Below, piece by piece: positions 22,801 to 33,460 of a DNA stretch of 64,000 nucleotides. A program made the position numbers and the translations under genes. Location of the stretch: the NCBI RefSeq assembly GCF_000002985.6, contig NC_003282.8, positions 682,001-746,000 of the forward strand, in the 5' to 3' direction. The stretch comes from Caenorhabditis elegans (Eukaryota; Nematoda; Chromadorea; Rhabditida; Rhabditidae). The stretch's first letter is position 1. The number at the start of each line of letters is the position of its first letter. The notes below the pieces were generated by a model. The model was not told where the DNA came from and did not search any database. It saw only the letters and a list, made by a program, of their open reading frames with translations.

Positions 22801-25709
22801 TATCGAATATGCTCGCGTACGATTTGCAAAGATTATTGGGATGCTGTTGAAGGAAAACAACACTGATCTTCGTTTTATTTTGAAGAAATACTGCAACACA
22901 AATGATCATTTGATTGACATATCGAACAAGTTATATGAAGAGGATGTACCGCAAATGCATATTCAAAACTGGGTTGATTCAGTTTCAAAATCGAGTTTCG
23001 GAGGTCGTGTCACGTTAACAAACACAGTTGTCGTGGTTTCCGCCGATTCCATTGTTGGACATGCAGTGGTTGTGAAGCGAAATAACAACTGTGTGGCTCT
23101 TCCATTTTCTCGCCGTATCAGTCTATCTTGACTTTGATAACCACATATAGCTTTGAATTTGTTTGTCTTTTGTCTGTCCCCCCCCCCCCCGCTCGAAAAA
23201 ATGTCTGCACCTCCCCCTTCTTTGACAAATGTTTGTCTCTACCCCTTGCTCGAAAAATGTTCTCATTATGTTCTTGAGGAATTCTTTCAGATTTTTAAAA
23301 GTTGTTTGTTTTAATATTTTCATGAATGCTTATCCGCTTTCAATTAATTTGTGTTTATTTGATGTGATAATCTGTTCTGTTCAACCCTGCTTATTTAATC
23401 TTATTTTATTAACAGATCTAAAAATCAATTTCAGAAAAAGTCATGTCATTCCTCGAGAAACTAGTGGCAAAATACGAGCCCATTAAAGAAGAAAAACCAA
23501 AATTAGTTCCAAAGCCGACAAGAAAACGGCAACCGGAAACTACGGAAATCGTTGTGAAGACTCGCCGTATTACTCGCCGAAATGCTAAGGTTAGTGGAAG
23601 GAGCCACATAACATTAAATGTGAACCCAAAGCTAACCTATTCCTATGAGTTTTAATATTTCTGTCATTTTCAGGCACCTGTAAAAGAAGAGGAGATTGGA
23701 CATCAAAAAGCTCAAATCACGATCGTAGATGACGAAGAGTTTATGGAGCAACCTGTACAGGAGCCGATTGAGATTGAAGAGGAGCAACAAGAAGAATCTC
23801 ATCTGGAAATTGCTCTTCCGGAGCAACCAAATCATGAGCCAATGCAATCAAGTCCATCGTTGCCTAGAAAATCGTTCAAACCGGATATGCATCCAATTGC
23901 GAAGGTGTTTACTTCTGCTAATTTCGAGTTGCTCGGAAATAAATTAATTTCAGAAAGGCGGAAAAATCTGTATTGTAGATCTAGGACTTACATCTCACAC
24001 ACTCCCCACCGAACAAACTCCAGGATTCTTGGTAAGTTTTTTTTTCCAAAAATCTGGCATGATCAAAATTGTTGACTTTTAGAAAAGACTCGGAGAGAAC
24101 GTTGGAGGATCAATTGACTATAGTTATGAATCGATTGACGAGTTGATCCGCACTGCTCCGGATGCTTGGTCTAAAGCTTCAATGGGTGCAATTCGAGGTG
24201 TTATGCTCATGGTCAGTTTTAGTTACTATCTTGAATTTGCAATTAATATTGGAGAAAATTTCAGCAGGAACTGGTTACTGAGCGATCAATGCACCCGAAA
24301 AGTAAACCAATGGAGAAGAATCGTTTACTTGTATGTTTATAAGAATGGAACGATTTTGAGCATTTGAAAATGTTATTTACAGGGTGAAGAAATGGCAAAA
24401 TTGAACCCTAACGATTTTCTGAACCACAAACTGCTGGAAGTTTCGAGTTTGGATCAAACTGGTATACCAAGAACATAAATAAAAACCGCCCCCAAGAACA
24501 TTCTATTTCAGTGTTTATCAACGTCAATCTCGTGTTTTCGGCGCTGAGCATTCAACATGGCTCGGTTAGATCAATTGTCAATGCTATGTCAAATCACTGG
24601 ATTGACTACGTGAGCGATCAAATATTACGTTCTATTTTTGACTATTTAACATTTCAGCTGATTCCGAGAGAGCAACAAGGATCCTTCACGACAAGCAAAA
24701 AGACGGAGCCTCTTACTTTCTTCCCAGGAGACTTGACAAATTGGCCAGCCGGTTAGTTTATGATTTACATGGGCGAGCCACATAAAAATCGTTTTCAGCT
24801 CTTCTCGCTGCGGCAATCAAGTTGGACAACGACCAGGTGGACGTTACTCGCCTTCCAAGTGTGGTCAATATGCTGTTCAAGCATCATATCAAAGTCAGAT
24901 TGTAGGTTTCTTGTTATTTACTTTAAAAAGCCAGCGAATAGAATTTTTCTTTAACTTGAAAAACTATGTTTTCACAAATGTCTTTTTGCAGCGATCATGC
25001 CCGTGGTTTGTATCGAACAAAACACGACGGCCAGAATCCACCAAAAATTGTGCTGCCAAAGCGTCCCATCATCGATTGCACACAATTCTACAAGAGCAGC
25101 GAGGATATCGATGAGGAGCAAGTTCCATCAACTTCGAACTTTCAATCATCTTCGAACTCTCTATCAACTTCGAAATCTGCTGGAAGGGAACATATCCCAG
25201 ACTCCCCATAAATTCACTAGTTCTCCTGTTTTCTGATACTTTCGAAACTTGTTTTTTTGTTTTTTTTTCCATTTTTCGTTAAATGTTTTTTTTCTGTTGT
25301 TTTTTCATTTTGTTTCATTTTCATAATAAATCGTGTTATTTTTTATGGTTTTATAAAAGTTTAATCCAATATGAAAGCAAAACTAGCTAGCAAGAAAGCA
25401 TAACTACGTAGCAAAACATCACCGCTAATCAGCGGAAAAGCACAATTACTGCGGTTGACTAAGCCGTGACATAAATGCTAATTAGCAGTGATTTTCTATC
25501 GCTCTGCCGTGACTCCAGTCTATCTGAGTACTTCTGGCGCTACAGTAACCCAAAAAAGTTTAGAATTAATCTAGACTGTCAAATGGAAAGCTGAAGTAAG
25601 TAAAATTCTATGACAAGCTTGATTTTCATATTTAACATATCTCAAAACGTTGAAAAAATCCACTTACCACAATAAAAAAGAGTCGAAGGATTTTCGCCAG
25701 TGAAATCAT
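16808..25709 (-). CDS. Cuticlin-like ZP-domain type I membrane protein
   Basis: Eight exons with consistent phase: 25709-25668, 19202-18850, 18797-18707, 18346-17797, 17746-17585, 17521-17457, 17330-17221, 16937-16808, giving 500 aa. A signal peptide ([14 protein letters not shown] joined to LPLVSGA) is split by intron 1. The ectodomain is a ZP domain (about 27-250), seen in [12 protein letters not shown], the ACRV region, [13 protein letters not shown] and the closing [13 protein letters not shown] membrane span at about 334-361 is followed by the basic [10 protein letters not shown] and a tail of about 135 residues. Nematode ZP proteins of this kind polymerise in cuticle or other apical matrix; the substrate tissue is not shown here. 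Intron 1 is 6.5 kb because a transposon sits in it in the opposite orientation. A short upstream frame overlaps the start codon. Orthologue not identified. Confidence 0.88.
17200..17214 (-). repeat. 15-bp C/G homopolymer next to a splice donor
   Basis: Fifteen C on the plus strand. On the ZP transcript the intron after exon 7 therefore starts GTGAGT followed at once by fifteen G. Such tracts can form G-quadruplexes. Confidence 0.9.
19310..19904. repeat. Tandem duplication of about 300 bp in ZP intron 1
   Basis: Two diverged copies of one segment lie in tandem at about 19312-19630 and 19631-19904. They share landmarks such as GGAAAACA, ATACTTTCCAC, TTTTCCACCCAAGCACA, ACTGTAGT and GCGTACTTCTGGCGCTACAG. 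The second copy is interrupted at GCGTA by the transposon, and its remainder resumes at 25529. Confidence 0.7.
19905..19946 (+). repeat. Left terminal inverted repeat of transposon
   Basis: Forty-two bases matching the reverse complement of 25487-25528 at 40 positions; they start CTCAGATAAACTGG and end GAAAATCACT. Confidence 0.9.
19996..20067. repeat. Left subterminal palindromes TGCTAATTAGCA
   Basis: Four copies of a 12-bp palindrome at 19996-20007, 20014-20025 (one mismatch), 20035-20046 and 20056-20067 (TGCTAACTAGCA), spaced about 20 bp. In CACTA-type elements, subterminal repeats bind an accessory transposition protein; the same role is inferred here. Confidence 0.8.
20240..23131 (+). 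CDS. CMC/Mirage-type DDE transposase, intact
   Basis: Eleven exons in phase: 20240-20330, 20377-20872, 20917-21171, 21219-21447, 21493-21598, 21647-21808, 21855-21988, 22037-22177, 22226-22297, 22347-22495, 22540-23131, giving 808 aa. After a basic start and an acidic stretch (about 50-95), a Cys cluster spans a splice junction (CNLC then CKC, about 187-205). The catalytic core resembles TNP2-like CACTA transposases: NHDDPARR at about 353-360, CNFC at 374-377, [11 protein letters not shown] at 429-439 and a Trp-Phe-Glu in QWFEYF near 585-589. Candidate catalytic residues are D355/D356, D431 and E587; assignments are inferred. It should cut and paste the element by binding its terminal repeats. 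A 3' splice site at about 20191, 48 nt before the ATG, suggests trans-splicing. No frame is broken. Confidence 0.85.
23178..23190 (+). repeat. 13-bp poly-C tract
   Basis: Thirteen C between the two transposon genes, just past the transposase stop. Confidence 0.9.
23423..23442 (+). promoter_or_regulatory. Probable trans-splice acceptor of accessory gene
   Basis: ATCAATTTCAG ends 8 nt before the ATG at 23443 and about 300 bp after the transposase stop, with no upstream exon seen. This spacing is typical of SL2 sites within nematode operons. Confidence 0.55.
23443..25211 (+). CDS. Transposon accessory protein, unknown family
   Basis: Ten exons in phase: 23443-23589, 23674-23904, 23954-24031, 24083-24211, 24265-24330, 24383-24461, 24512-24609, 24658-24751, 24799-24901, 24992-25211, giving 414 aa. 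I do not recognise a domain. The N-terminus is basic ([12 protein letters not shown], then [10 protein letters not shown]), followed by a Glu/Gln-rich acidic stretch (about 65-105), a folded-looking middle with regular hydrophobic residues, and a Ser-rich tail. Basic N-terminal segments suit DNA binding. Its place as the second gene of the element suggests a helper like TnpA of CACTA elements, perhaps binding the subterminal palindromes; that is inference. Intact with no stops. A poly(A) signal lies at 25325. Confidence 0.75.
25325..25330 (+). terminator. Poly(A) signal of transposon genes
   Basis: AATAAA 114 nt after the accessory gene stop. No AATAAA was seen between the two transposon genes. 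Confidence 0.55.
25423..25487. repeat. Right subterminal palindromes
   Basis: CGCTAATCAGCG at 25423-25434 and TGCTAATTAGCA at 25476-25487 mirror the left subterminal set; the second abuts the right terminal repeat. Confidence 0.75.
25487..25528 (-). repeat. Right terminal inverted repeat of transposon
   Basis: Forty-two bases that pair with 19905-19946 (two mismatches), ending CTATCTGAG before the flanking TA. Confidence 0.9.
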
Positions 25710-25733
25710 TCGACGCTACTTTTCATCTCACCT
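25706..25733 (-). promoter_or_regulatory. ZP gene 5' splice acceptor and overlapping short frame
   Basis: On the minus strand TTTTCAG ends at 25732, followed by 22 nt of leader and the ZP ATG at 25709. An upstream ATG at 25726 opens a six-codon frame whose TGA overlaps the ZP start as ATGA. The acceptor may receive a spliced leader or an upstream 5' UTR exon. Confidence 0.5.
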
Positions 25734-26304
25734 GAAAATGAAAAAAATATGTATCTATAGGATTTTTTTTTGCAGCTTTTTCAGACCATAAAAAAGCGTA
25801 AAAACAGGAAACTTGTAGCTGAGAGCCACCAGCGGAGCAACTAAGGGAGCGTAACCGAGGAAACTTGGAGCTAGAATTGGAGGAGAGGGGGGAGAAAAAG
25901 AAGAAAAAGAGCAACACATGCACACAACAATAAGTGGGATTTTGATTGCAGAAAAAACGTTTTTAAACATTTTGAGAAAAAGATGTGAAAGAAGAAGCCG
26001 AAGTTTTGAGATGATTGAGCAAAAATTGAGCGAAAAAATAAAATTGGATTTATGTGGGAGCGGTTGGGGCTGCATACTCAAAAGTTTTCTTTTCAGAAAC
26101 AAAAAGACAAACAAACAAAAAAATGTTTCAAAGTTTGAAATAATGATGTTGGTGAAAACGAAAACGGCGACAAAATGCCCCCAGGAGACAGGTGGAGCGA
26201 GGGGTTGATCCTCCAATAAGCCGCCCACTTCGGGTGTTCACTTTCATCATAACATCGACGAGACCCCCATTACGGAAGGGGGAAACATGAGGAAATGAGA
26301 AGAC

Positions 26305-26317
26305 GGGGGGGGGGGGG
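26305..26317 (+). repeat. 13-bp poly-G tract
   Basis: Thirteen consecutive G in otherwise AT-rich DNA. Confidence 0.9.
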
Positions 26318-28979
26318 TCTACTGAATTATGAATTTAGCCTTAATTTGTATCAGTTGAGATGGAAAGAGGTATAGGCGGCAAAGGAAATATTAATTATTG
26401 GCTTGTTTTTGTTACTTCGCTTAATTAAATTATCAACGTTTGAAATTTTACAATTTTTTGATTTTTTGACAAACTGGCTTCAATAGGAACAATTTCAGAT
26501 ATTTCTTTTTTTTCAATTAAAAAAAAGGAAATTTTGAAATTTAAAGTCGAAACTGGGTTGGCTTGGCTTTCAGTAATTGCTTGTGTCGGAAAATTCCAAA
26601 TATTTATAGAAAATTGCCAACAAAATCCAGTGGAATTTCGAGAAATTGTAAAATAAGTGTCAAAAAATGTGGCAAAAACTGTTTGAAATAAATTTTTTTA
26701 AGTCAAAAAATTCCAAATAATAACCGAGTAAATATCACAAAATTGTAAAAAGAAATGTTCCAAACCCAGTTCTAGAAATTGCCTTTGAAATTATCATGAA
26801 TAATATTCAATAAATTGGCTTAAAAAATTCCAAATATTTCCAAAACATTTTTCCAAAAAAATATCGAAAAAATCTGCTACAAATGCCCAAAAATCTGTTT
26901 AAAATGTCGAAAAAATTGATTGCCAAAAATTTTCTAAAAAAGAGCTTGAAAATTCAAATTGGAAAACATATTCTCATGAAATTTCGGTAAGCTTAGACAT
27001 CAAAAATTCCAAAAACAAATACCAAATCTAATTTCAATCTTCTGGGGTACACTAACCAATTCTGGTTCAAATATATCTGGATTAAAATGCATAGGGAAAG
27101 GTGACTGCCTTCTCTCTCTACTCACCAAAATTGCACCAACCGAGAGAGTACACTGATTGGAGAGAGTGCAGAGTGTGGAAATGTGTATGTACAAATAGAA
27201 TATGTGTGGAATCGAGAAGAAGACGAGAAGAGGGATGGAATTGTTTGACTACTTTTGACTTTGAATTGCATGGAATTGGAATATGACCATGCATTTTTCA
27301 GGTTTCTCGTGGAAAATGGATAGAGCGAAGATTTTTGAGAAGTGGGAACAAAGGCACTCTTGAAAACAGCAAAAAATGGGGGATAACGAAGCGGAAATTG
27401 ATAGACTGTTATCGGATCGAAAAAGAGCAAATCAAATAAATTCAATGCTCCCCCCGGACACCCTCTTCACACTTTATCAAGAGGACGAGGAGGAAGACGG
27501 GAAAATGAAGTGATGATAGAGTTTAAGGGGTTGTTTTAGGTATAGGTTATGGCTGCCTCATAAAATTTTTTTACCAAATCTCTTTGACCATCGACATTAA
27601 AATAACTAAATCAAGGGAGATATCTAAAATTCGACGGTGATTTTAAAAAAAAAGTTAGTTTTCAGCCGCTGACAAGTCGGTCAAATTTCAATATTAAACA
27701 AATTTTATACCATTTTTTGAGCCACCATAACTTTTTTTTGAGCAGTTTTCAAAAAGTTTCATTCTAAAATTCGCTGTTTTCAGACAATTTTGAGTCTAAT
27801 AGAGCAATAAAAAATTCGACTGCACCACCTTTAAAAGCGATCAAAAATTGTCAAAAAAGTTTTCAAAAAGTTCAAAAAATTGTAGAAGCTTTCAGAAATT
27901 TATTAAAAAATAATCAGAAAATTGGACAACTTGACTGAAAATTATGAAAAACTTTTTAAAGATTTTTTCTTCGGAAAGCATCAGAATTAGGCACACATTG
28001 TTTAAAACATTATTTAAACACCTTTTAAGTTTTTTTTGAAATTCTTAAAACATTCGAAAATAATTTCTTTCTAAAATTTTAAAATTTTAAAAACAAGTGG
28101 CAAAAATTTCTGTACTTGCAAAATGTGTAATAATGTGAGTTTAATAGTCAAAAATGTTCAAAAAAGTTTCAGAATTGCTATAGAAAATTGTCACAAATTG
28201 CCAGTTCGGTGAAAAATTGTCAAATGAATTCAAAACTTTTAAAAAACTTTTTTTAATTTCAAACTTTTTTAAAAGAAACAAATTTTTTTTAACGTTTCAA
28301 AATGTTGTCAAAATATAAAATAAATTGCCAACTAGGTAATTTCAAATATTTTTTCAGGAAAATTGTAAAAAAAATATTAAAACTTTTGTAAGATTTTCGA
28401 AAAAAAATCTAAAATTTCTGAAAATTTCCTCTTTTTCAAAAAAGTTCAAAAAATTAGTAAGGTTTTTGTTTTAATCGCGCTAATGTTGATCTGTCAAAAA
28501 ACTTCAAAAAAGTGTGAGGTATGCGTAGGCCGCCTCAAAAAAAAATTAAATTTTATGGTTGAAGAAATACGATTTCTAAACATTTGTGGAAAATTGAAAT
28601 TTAAAAAAAGCATTTATGACCCAATTTTCTTAAACTTGCAAAAAAATAGTACTAGGACAAGTAGTACCCACTTATAACATAATTTGTCAAGAGTACTCGG
28701 GAGACCGAAATTTGCATCAAAAACAAGTGATGAAGCAAAAAGTTGAAGAAGAACATGAAGAGTTAGTTAACTTGACCTTCTTAACTTCTAGTCTCAAGTA
28801 GGAGACCCTGTTCCGCGCGGATTTGCCGCGTGTGAAGTGGCACAGGTACACACAGGCAAAAAATTATAAAGGCTGCAGTTGTGGAAAAAAATTGTGTAGT
28901 AAACATGAAGAAAACTTGTCAAGTTATGTTTGGAAAAGAGGAGAAATGAGGTAGGGTGCGGGATTGATACTGAAATAAG

Positions 28980-29235
28980 AATTTTTAAATGATATATTAT
29001 AGAAAAAATGTAGACACCAAATTCATCTAAATATTTTCGAATTGAGACAGAAATATACTGTAGTAGTACTGTAGTAATACTGTAGCTAGAAAAAAGATTA
29101 TTTCCAGGGTGCGGTAAGGGTGCAGTAGGAGTACGGTAGGGATATCGTAAGGATACGATAGGATTACGGTAGTGGTAAGATATGTTCGCGGCAGGATTAC
29201 TGTTTGAGACGGTAGAGGTACCGTAGGGTAATTCC
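28980..29235. repeat. Degenerate TACTGTAG/GGTACGG repeat
   Basis: Diverged short units such as TACTGTAGTA and GTACGGTAGGGATA recur about every 10-12 bp. The reading frame across it is a by-product of the repeat. Confidence 0.6.
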
Positions 29236-32200
29236 AAAAACTTTTTTTCTTAACTTGAAGTTTGAATTTTTTGGATTATACAAAATTTACGAATTTAGTT
29301 TTTAGGCATACATAGTATTTATGTTTTTTTTTAGATTTTCGGAATTTTTGAATTTTTTTTTTATTTCTGGAAGTTTTTTTTTGAAAGTTTTTTTTGTTGC
29401 AAAAATACATTGAGTAAAAAATTTTAAGAACAGAAAATTAATTTCCAGAAATATTCAACATTTTGTGATTTGAGAATTGTTTAAAATTTTGAAATTTTTT
29501 TGGAATCAACAATTTTTTGAAATTCAAAATTTGAATGTCTGTAATTTTCAAGTTTTCGGAGTTTCCCAATATTCATTTTTGCTAAACTTGAATTAATTTA
29601 AAAAAATACTACAAATGAAACAAAACGTAGAAAAAATAAAGAAATCATATGCAGAAAAGTATATGAAGAAAATTGAACTAATTGGTAGCAATATTAATAT
29701 GTATATTTTTGGAAGACAGAATATGTACGCAGAAGTGGGTGAAAGGGACAGGGGATTAGCAAAATGAAGGAGACATAAGTGCTTGTAGGTAAAGTAGCTG
29801 ATTTTTTGTTTGATACTGAAGAATCGAATGGGATATTTTTGAGCTAGTTAATGTTTAAAAAATTTGTGGAATTTTTTTGGTTGGGGTGGGGCTATTCAAT
29901 TCTTTTGAGATGAGTTTAATATTATACCTAAATTCACGAGATTGGTTTCAGTTTTTCAGAAAATGTAGCCTTTTCATGACATGATTGCGAAAGTTTGAGT
30001 ATTTGAAAGTGTCTGGAAGAACTGATTTGGCGATTTTTTTCAACTTTTTCAACACAAAATTTAGAAAAAAATATTTTACCATTATTTTGAATTTTTAGGA
30101 AATTTTATATGTTCGGAATTTTTGGATTTACGGTTTTTTTGAATTTGTAAAAATTTTGTGGGAGTGTGGAAAAATTTAAAAATTTTGAAAATTTTGGATT
30201 TTTTTCAATTTTCGAAATGTTTGAAATTTTCGAAAAATTTGAATGTACGGAATTTTGTTGAATTTTTAATTTTTTTGGTAAAGGCTTGAAGTTTTAAAAA
30301 CGTTGTAAATTCAAAACATTTTAAAACTAACATTTTTCAAAAATTTAATTTTCTTGAATTTAGAGTTATTTCGGAAAGTTATAAAAGTTTGGAAATTTTG
30401 AAAAATTTTAAATCTTCCAATTTTCGCATTAAACAATAAAGTAAAAAAGTGAAAAGTTTCAGAATAATAAAATGAATCAAAAAGTCGTATAGTAAACTTC
30501 ATCAGACTAAAAGTACGTCCGTCCGCCAGCGGTCCTTTATTCCAAAATATGAATGCATGTGGGAAGAAGGGCAAGTATATTCTGAACAAAAAGAGAACTC
30601 CGTGCTGCTTCTCACCGGTAGCCACCCCTCCCCCCAACGGGAAATGACCGCTGAGCACTACTCAATCAGCTTAGAAAGTGTCTCGAACACATGTGAAAGA
30701 AACCGGGCGGTGCCCCATACTATTACAGTTGATTTTTCGGCTTAATAATCAAAGGAAAAAGTGGGTGAGGATTGCGTGTGTGTGAGCATGTTTCACGGTA
30801 AAAGTGAGCATTAGACCGCCGCGTGGAAACGGTGAAAGAGGGAGAGAGTAGGCAGGAAGAAGAGACGCAGATGATTGCCTGCGCGACGCGGACGGGTAAA
30901 CTCAATGGGTATAGGGGGGAGAAACACTTAAAATTGCCACAAAAATTATAATAATCGGTGGGAAAATTGAGATGATAAAATAAACTGGAAGCAATTGTGA
31001 ATTGATTTCGAAACTGCCTAACGGAATTCCGAAAATTCCAATTTTCCAAATTTGAATTTTAGTAATATTTTTGTAAAAAAACATTTTTAAAAATAAAATT
31101 CAAAATTTAAAATTTAAATTGTAATTTTAGAATTTTTGAAACTATTGGAAATTTAAAATTTTGCTTAATTTTTAAATTTTCGAAAATTTCAACTTTTGTT
31201 AAACTTTGGTAAACTTTCAAATGTAGCTTTTTTCCAAAAAGTTAGGTCTTTTTTTAAAGTTAGAATGTTTTGGAATTTCAAGAATTTTTTGAAATTTTTG
31301 AAACTTAAATTTTTTCTAATTGTTTAATAAAATTTTGTGGGAGTTTCAGTTTTTCAAAAACTAAAAATTACAAAGATTCAAATATTCGGAGAATTCGTTA
31401 AACTTAATTTTTCGGAATTTTTGAAATTTTGGAAGTTTAAGAATTTTTTTTTAATTCGAAACTTTCCGATTTTTTTGAACTTTCAGAACATTTTTGAAGT
31501 GGTCAAAATATCCCAGAATTTTAGGGGATCCAGTTTTTGAACCTTTGAGAATTTATTCAAAAAACAAATAAATTTAGGTTTAAAAAAAAAAATTTTTTTT
31601 TGATGTTTCTGAACATTTTAGTTAATTGAGTGAGTTTTATTGAGCCGCATCGAATGTTAGGGTAAAATTTAATAATAAAACTTTGACTCGTCATGTTCAA
31701 GCCGCTACTCCACTTCCAGCCTTCAAAAACCTAAAAGAAGAACTTCAAGCATTGTCAAGTGCACGAACAATGAGTAAACGCGGAAGGAACACATATATTC
31801 TAATAGTGTAAGAGAAAGTGTCGAATATCGTTTGTTCATGTAATAAGAATGCATGTTATATGGCGTCATCATCATCAAGAAGTAGTAGAAGAAGGCGGAA
31901 AATTATGAGAAGAGTAATGGAGGTTCGGATGAAAGAAGGGTTTATGTGAAAAGGATACAATTGAGACAGAGGAGAAGCTTGTTCCAGATAGAAATTTGGG
32001 AGAAAAAAGGTAAAAACTGTTGTGAAATAAAATAATTTAATTTAATTTATTAACGCTCTTAAGGAGACGTAAAGGAAAGTTAAAGATGAAACTAAAATTA
32101 TTAACCTCCCGAAAAATATAAACTTTTTCTGCACTAAAATTCCAGATTTTTTTTGTCAGAAGAATCCAATGTTTTCGAAAAATTAAAAATTCCCAAAAAA

Positions 32201-33244
32201 TTGCTCGGCTGAGAAACTCTTAAAATAATTTATTCAAAAACCCGATTTTAGAGCATTTCTTCACAATTCTAAATTATTTTTAAAAACATTCAATTTCTGA
32301 AATTTAAAGATCATTAAACATTTTAATTTTTTTTTTCATAATTTTTATCTGAGACTTTTCGAATAATTTCAGATTTTTCCATGTAAATTTCAAAATGCTT
32401 TGTAACGTTTGTCTACGTCTAAACATTCCTGAAATCATTAGAATTGCGAAATAAAATCATGAAGAAATTTTTATTATAGAAGCTATTAGAGACAAAATGA
32501 AACAACTTTCTAGGAGTTGAATTCCTCCAAAAATATCTACTGAGCAAAAAATGGACTTACCTTTTCAACGTGTGAAAAAAACCCTCAACGCAAACAAAAA
32601 AAAACAATGAAAAACCAGAAAACAAAGCTACAGTTTCACTAGTACCCATCTCACGAGAAAAGAGGATCAAGAAGCGTGAGAGAAACCTCCGAATTTCAAT
32701 AGAAAAGTACGGAAGGAGGAGATGGGGGAGTAATAAGCGGACAGAGGACAACAACCAGAGGAAGATCTATTGAAGAAAAAGAATAAGAAGAAGAACTGTC
32801 TTAATTGCGTCGTCAAGACTGTCGAGACTCACTCCTTTTGTAGGTCATTCTATAGTCATCGACACCGCTAAAGCTTCTCCTTTTTCTGGTTTGCCGTTCT
32901 TCATGGCAGCTTGGAGGTTATTAAGACGGTATAATGATGGAAATTTTCCACCGGCAAAAATCTCTTGTTGGGGCACGTCTCAGACATTTCGTACGCCCGG
33001 AAAACGCCTCCAAAACGAGGGATATGGAAATGAAACAAGAGAAAACGCACAAAAAACATAGGTTCATCATCCTGTAAATATAACCACAGAACTGTGCAAA
33101 GAGAGAGACAAAAATGTTCTACAGATTTCCCAAAAAAACTTTAAAAATTGTTTAAATTACCCAAATTAAAGCAAAAACTGTTCAAAGTAGATTTTAAAAA
33201 AATAGAAAAAATGCCAAAAACTGATCAAAATTTTTATGTCCGAG

Positions 33245-33460
33245 ACATCTAAGCCTCAGCCAACGTCTTGGCCTAAGCCTACTTCTAAGCCTACTCCTAA
33301 GCCTAAGCCTAAGCGTAAACCTCAGTCTAAGCCTAAGCCTACGCCTGAGCCGTAAGCTAAACCTAAGCCTAAGCGTAAACCAAAGTCTAAGCCTAAAACT
33401 AACCCTAAGAATAACCCAAAGCCCAACTATAAGCCTAAGTCTAACCTAAAGCCAAACTTT
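33245..33460. repeat. Interstitial telomere-like GCCTAA tract
   Basis: About 200 bp of imperfect GCCTAA units (complement of TTAGGC, the nematode telomere repeat), with variants such as GCGTAA, ACCTAA and TCCTAA. Length, degeneracy and internal position mark it as an old interstitial tract. Confidence 0.85.

Larger units (their letters stand above)
19905..25528 (+). mobile_element. Complete Mirage-like (CMC) DNA transposon
   Basis: A 5,624-bp element inside intron 1 of the ZP gene. Its ends are 42-bp terminal inverted repeats beginning CTCAGATA and differing at two positions. It is flanked by a TA on both sides, or by GTAC if the ends are drawn two bases further in, since the target GTAC is palindromic. 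The uninterrupted sister copy of the target at about 19600-19625 shows the empty site. The element carries subterminal palindromes and two co-oriented spliced genes, a CMC-type transposase and an accessory protein, both without stops or frameshifts. CMC (CACTA/Mirage/Chapaev) elements with a 2-bp target duplication are known, and Mirage was described from C. elegans. Subfamily naming is from memory. Confidence 0.85.
25735..33240. other. 7.5-kb AT-rich interval without recognised genes
   Basis: No exon chain with consistent splice sites and family similarity is visible on either strand. Contents include many AAAATTTTC-type low-complexity stretches (26400-28650, 29230-31640), a 13-bp G run at 26305-26317, GGTACGG-type repeats at 28980-29235, and more mixed GA-rich segments at 30500-30910, 31730-32000 and 32640-33060. 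The less repetitive segments may be regulatory DNA for the ZP gene or the lectin gene, but nothing specific is recognised. Confidence 0.4.

Noticed and set aside
19905..25528. Host gene pair nested in the ZP intron (for example a toxin-antidote pair)
   Set aside because: Both genes lie within terminal inverted repeats and a target duplication, and the first has a CMC transposase core.
25735..26228. Minus-strand 157-codon frame upstream of the ZP gene
   Set aside because: Phe-rich low-complexity translation with no family and no splice link; probably leader or promoter DNA.
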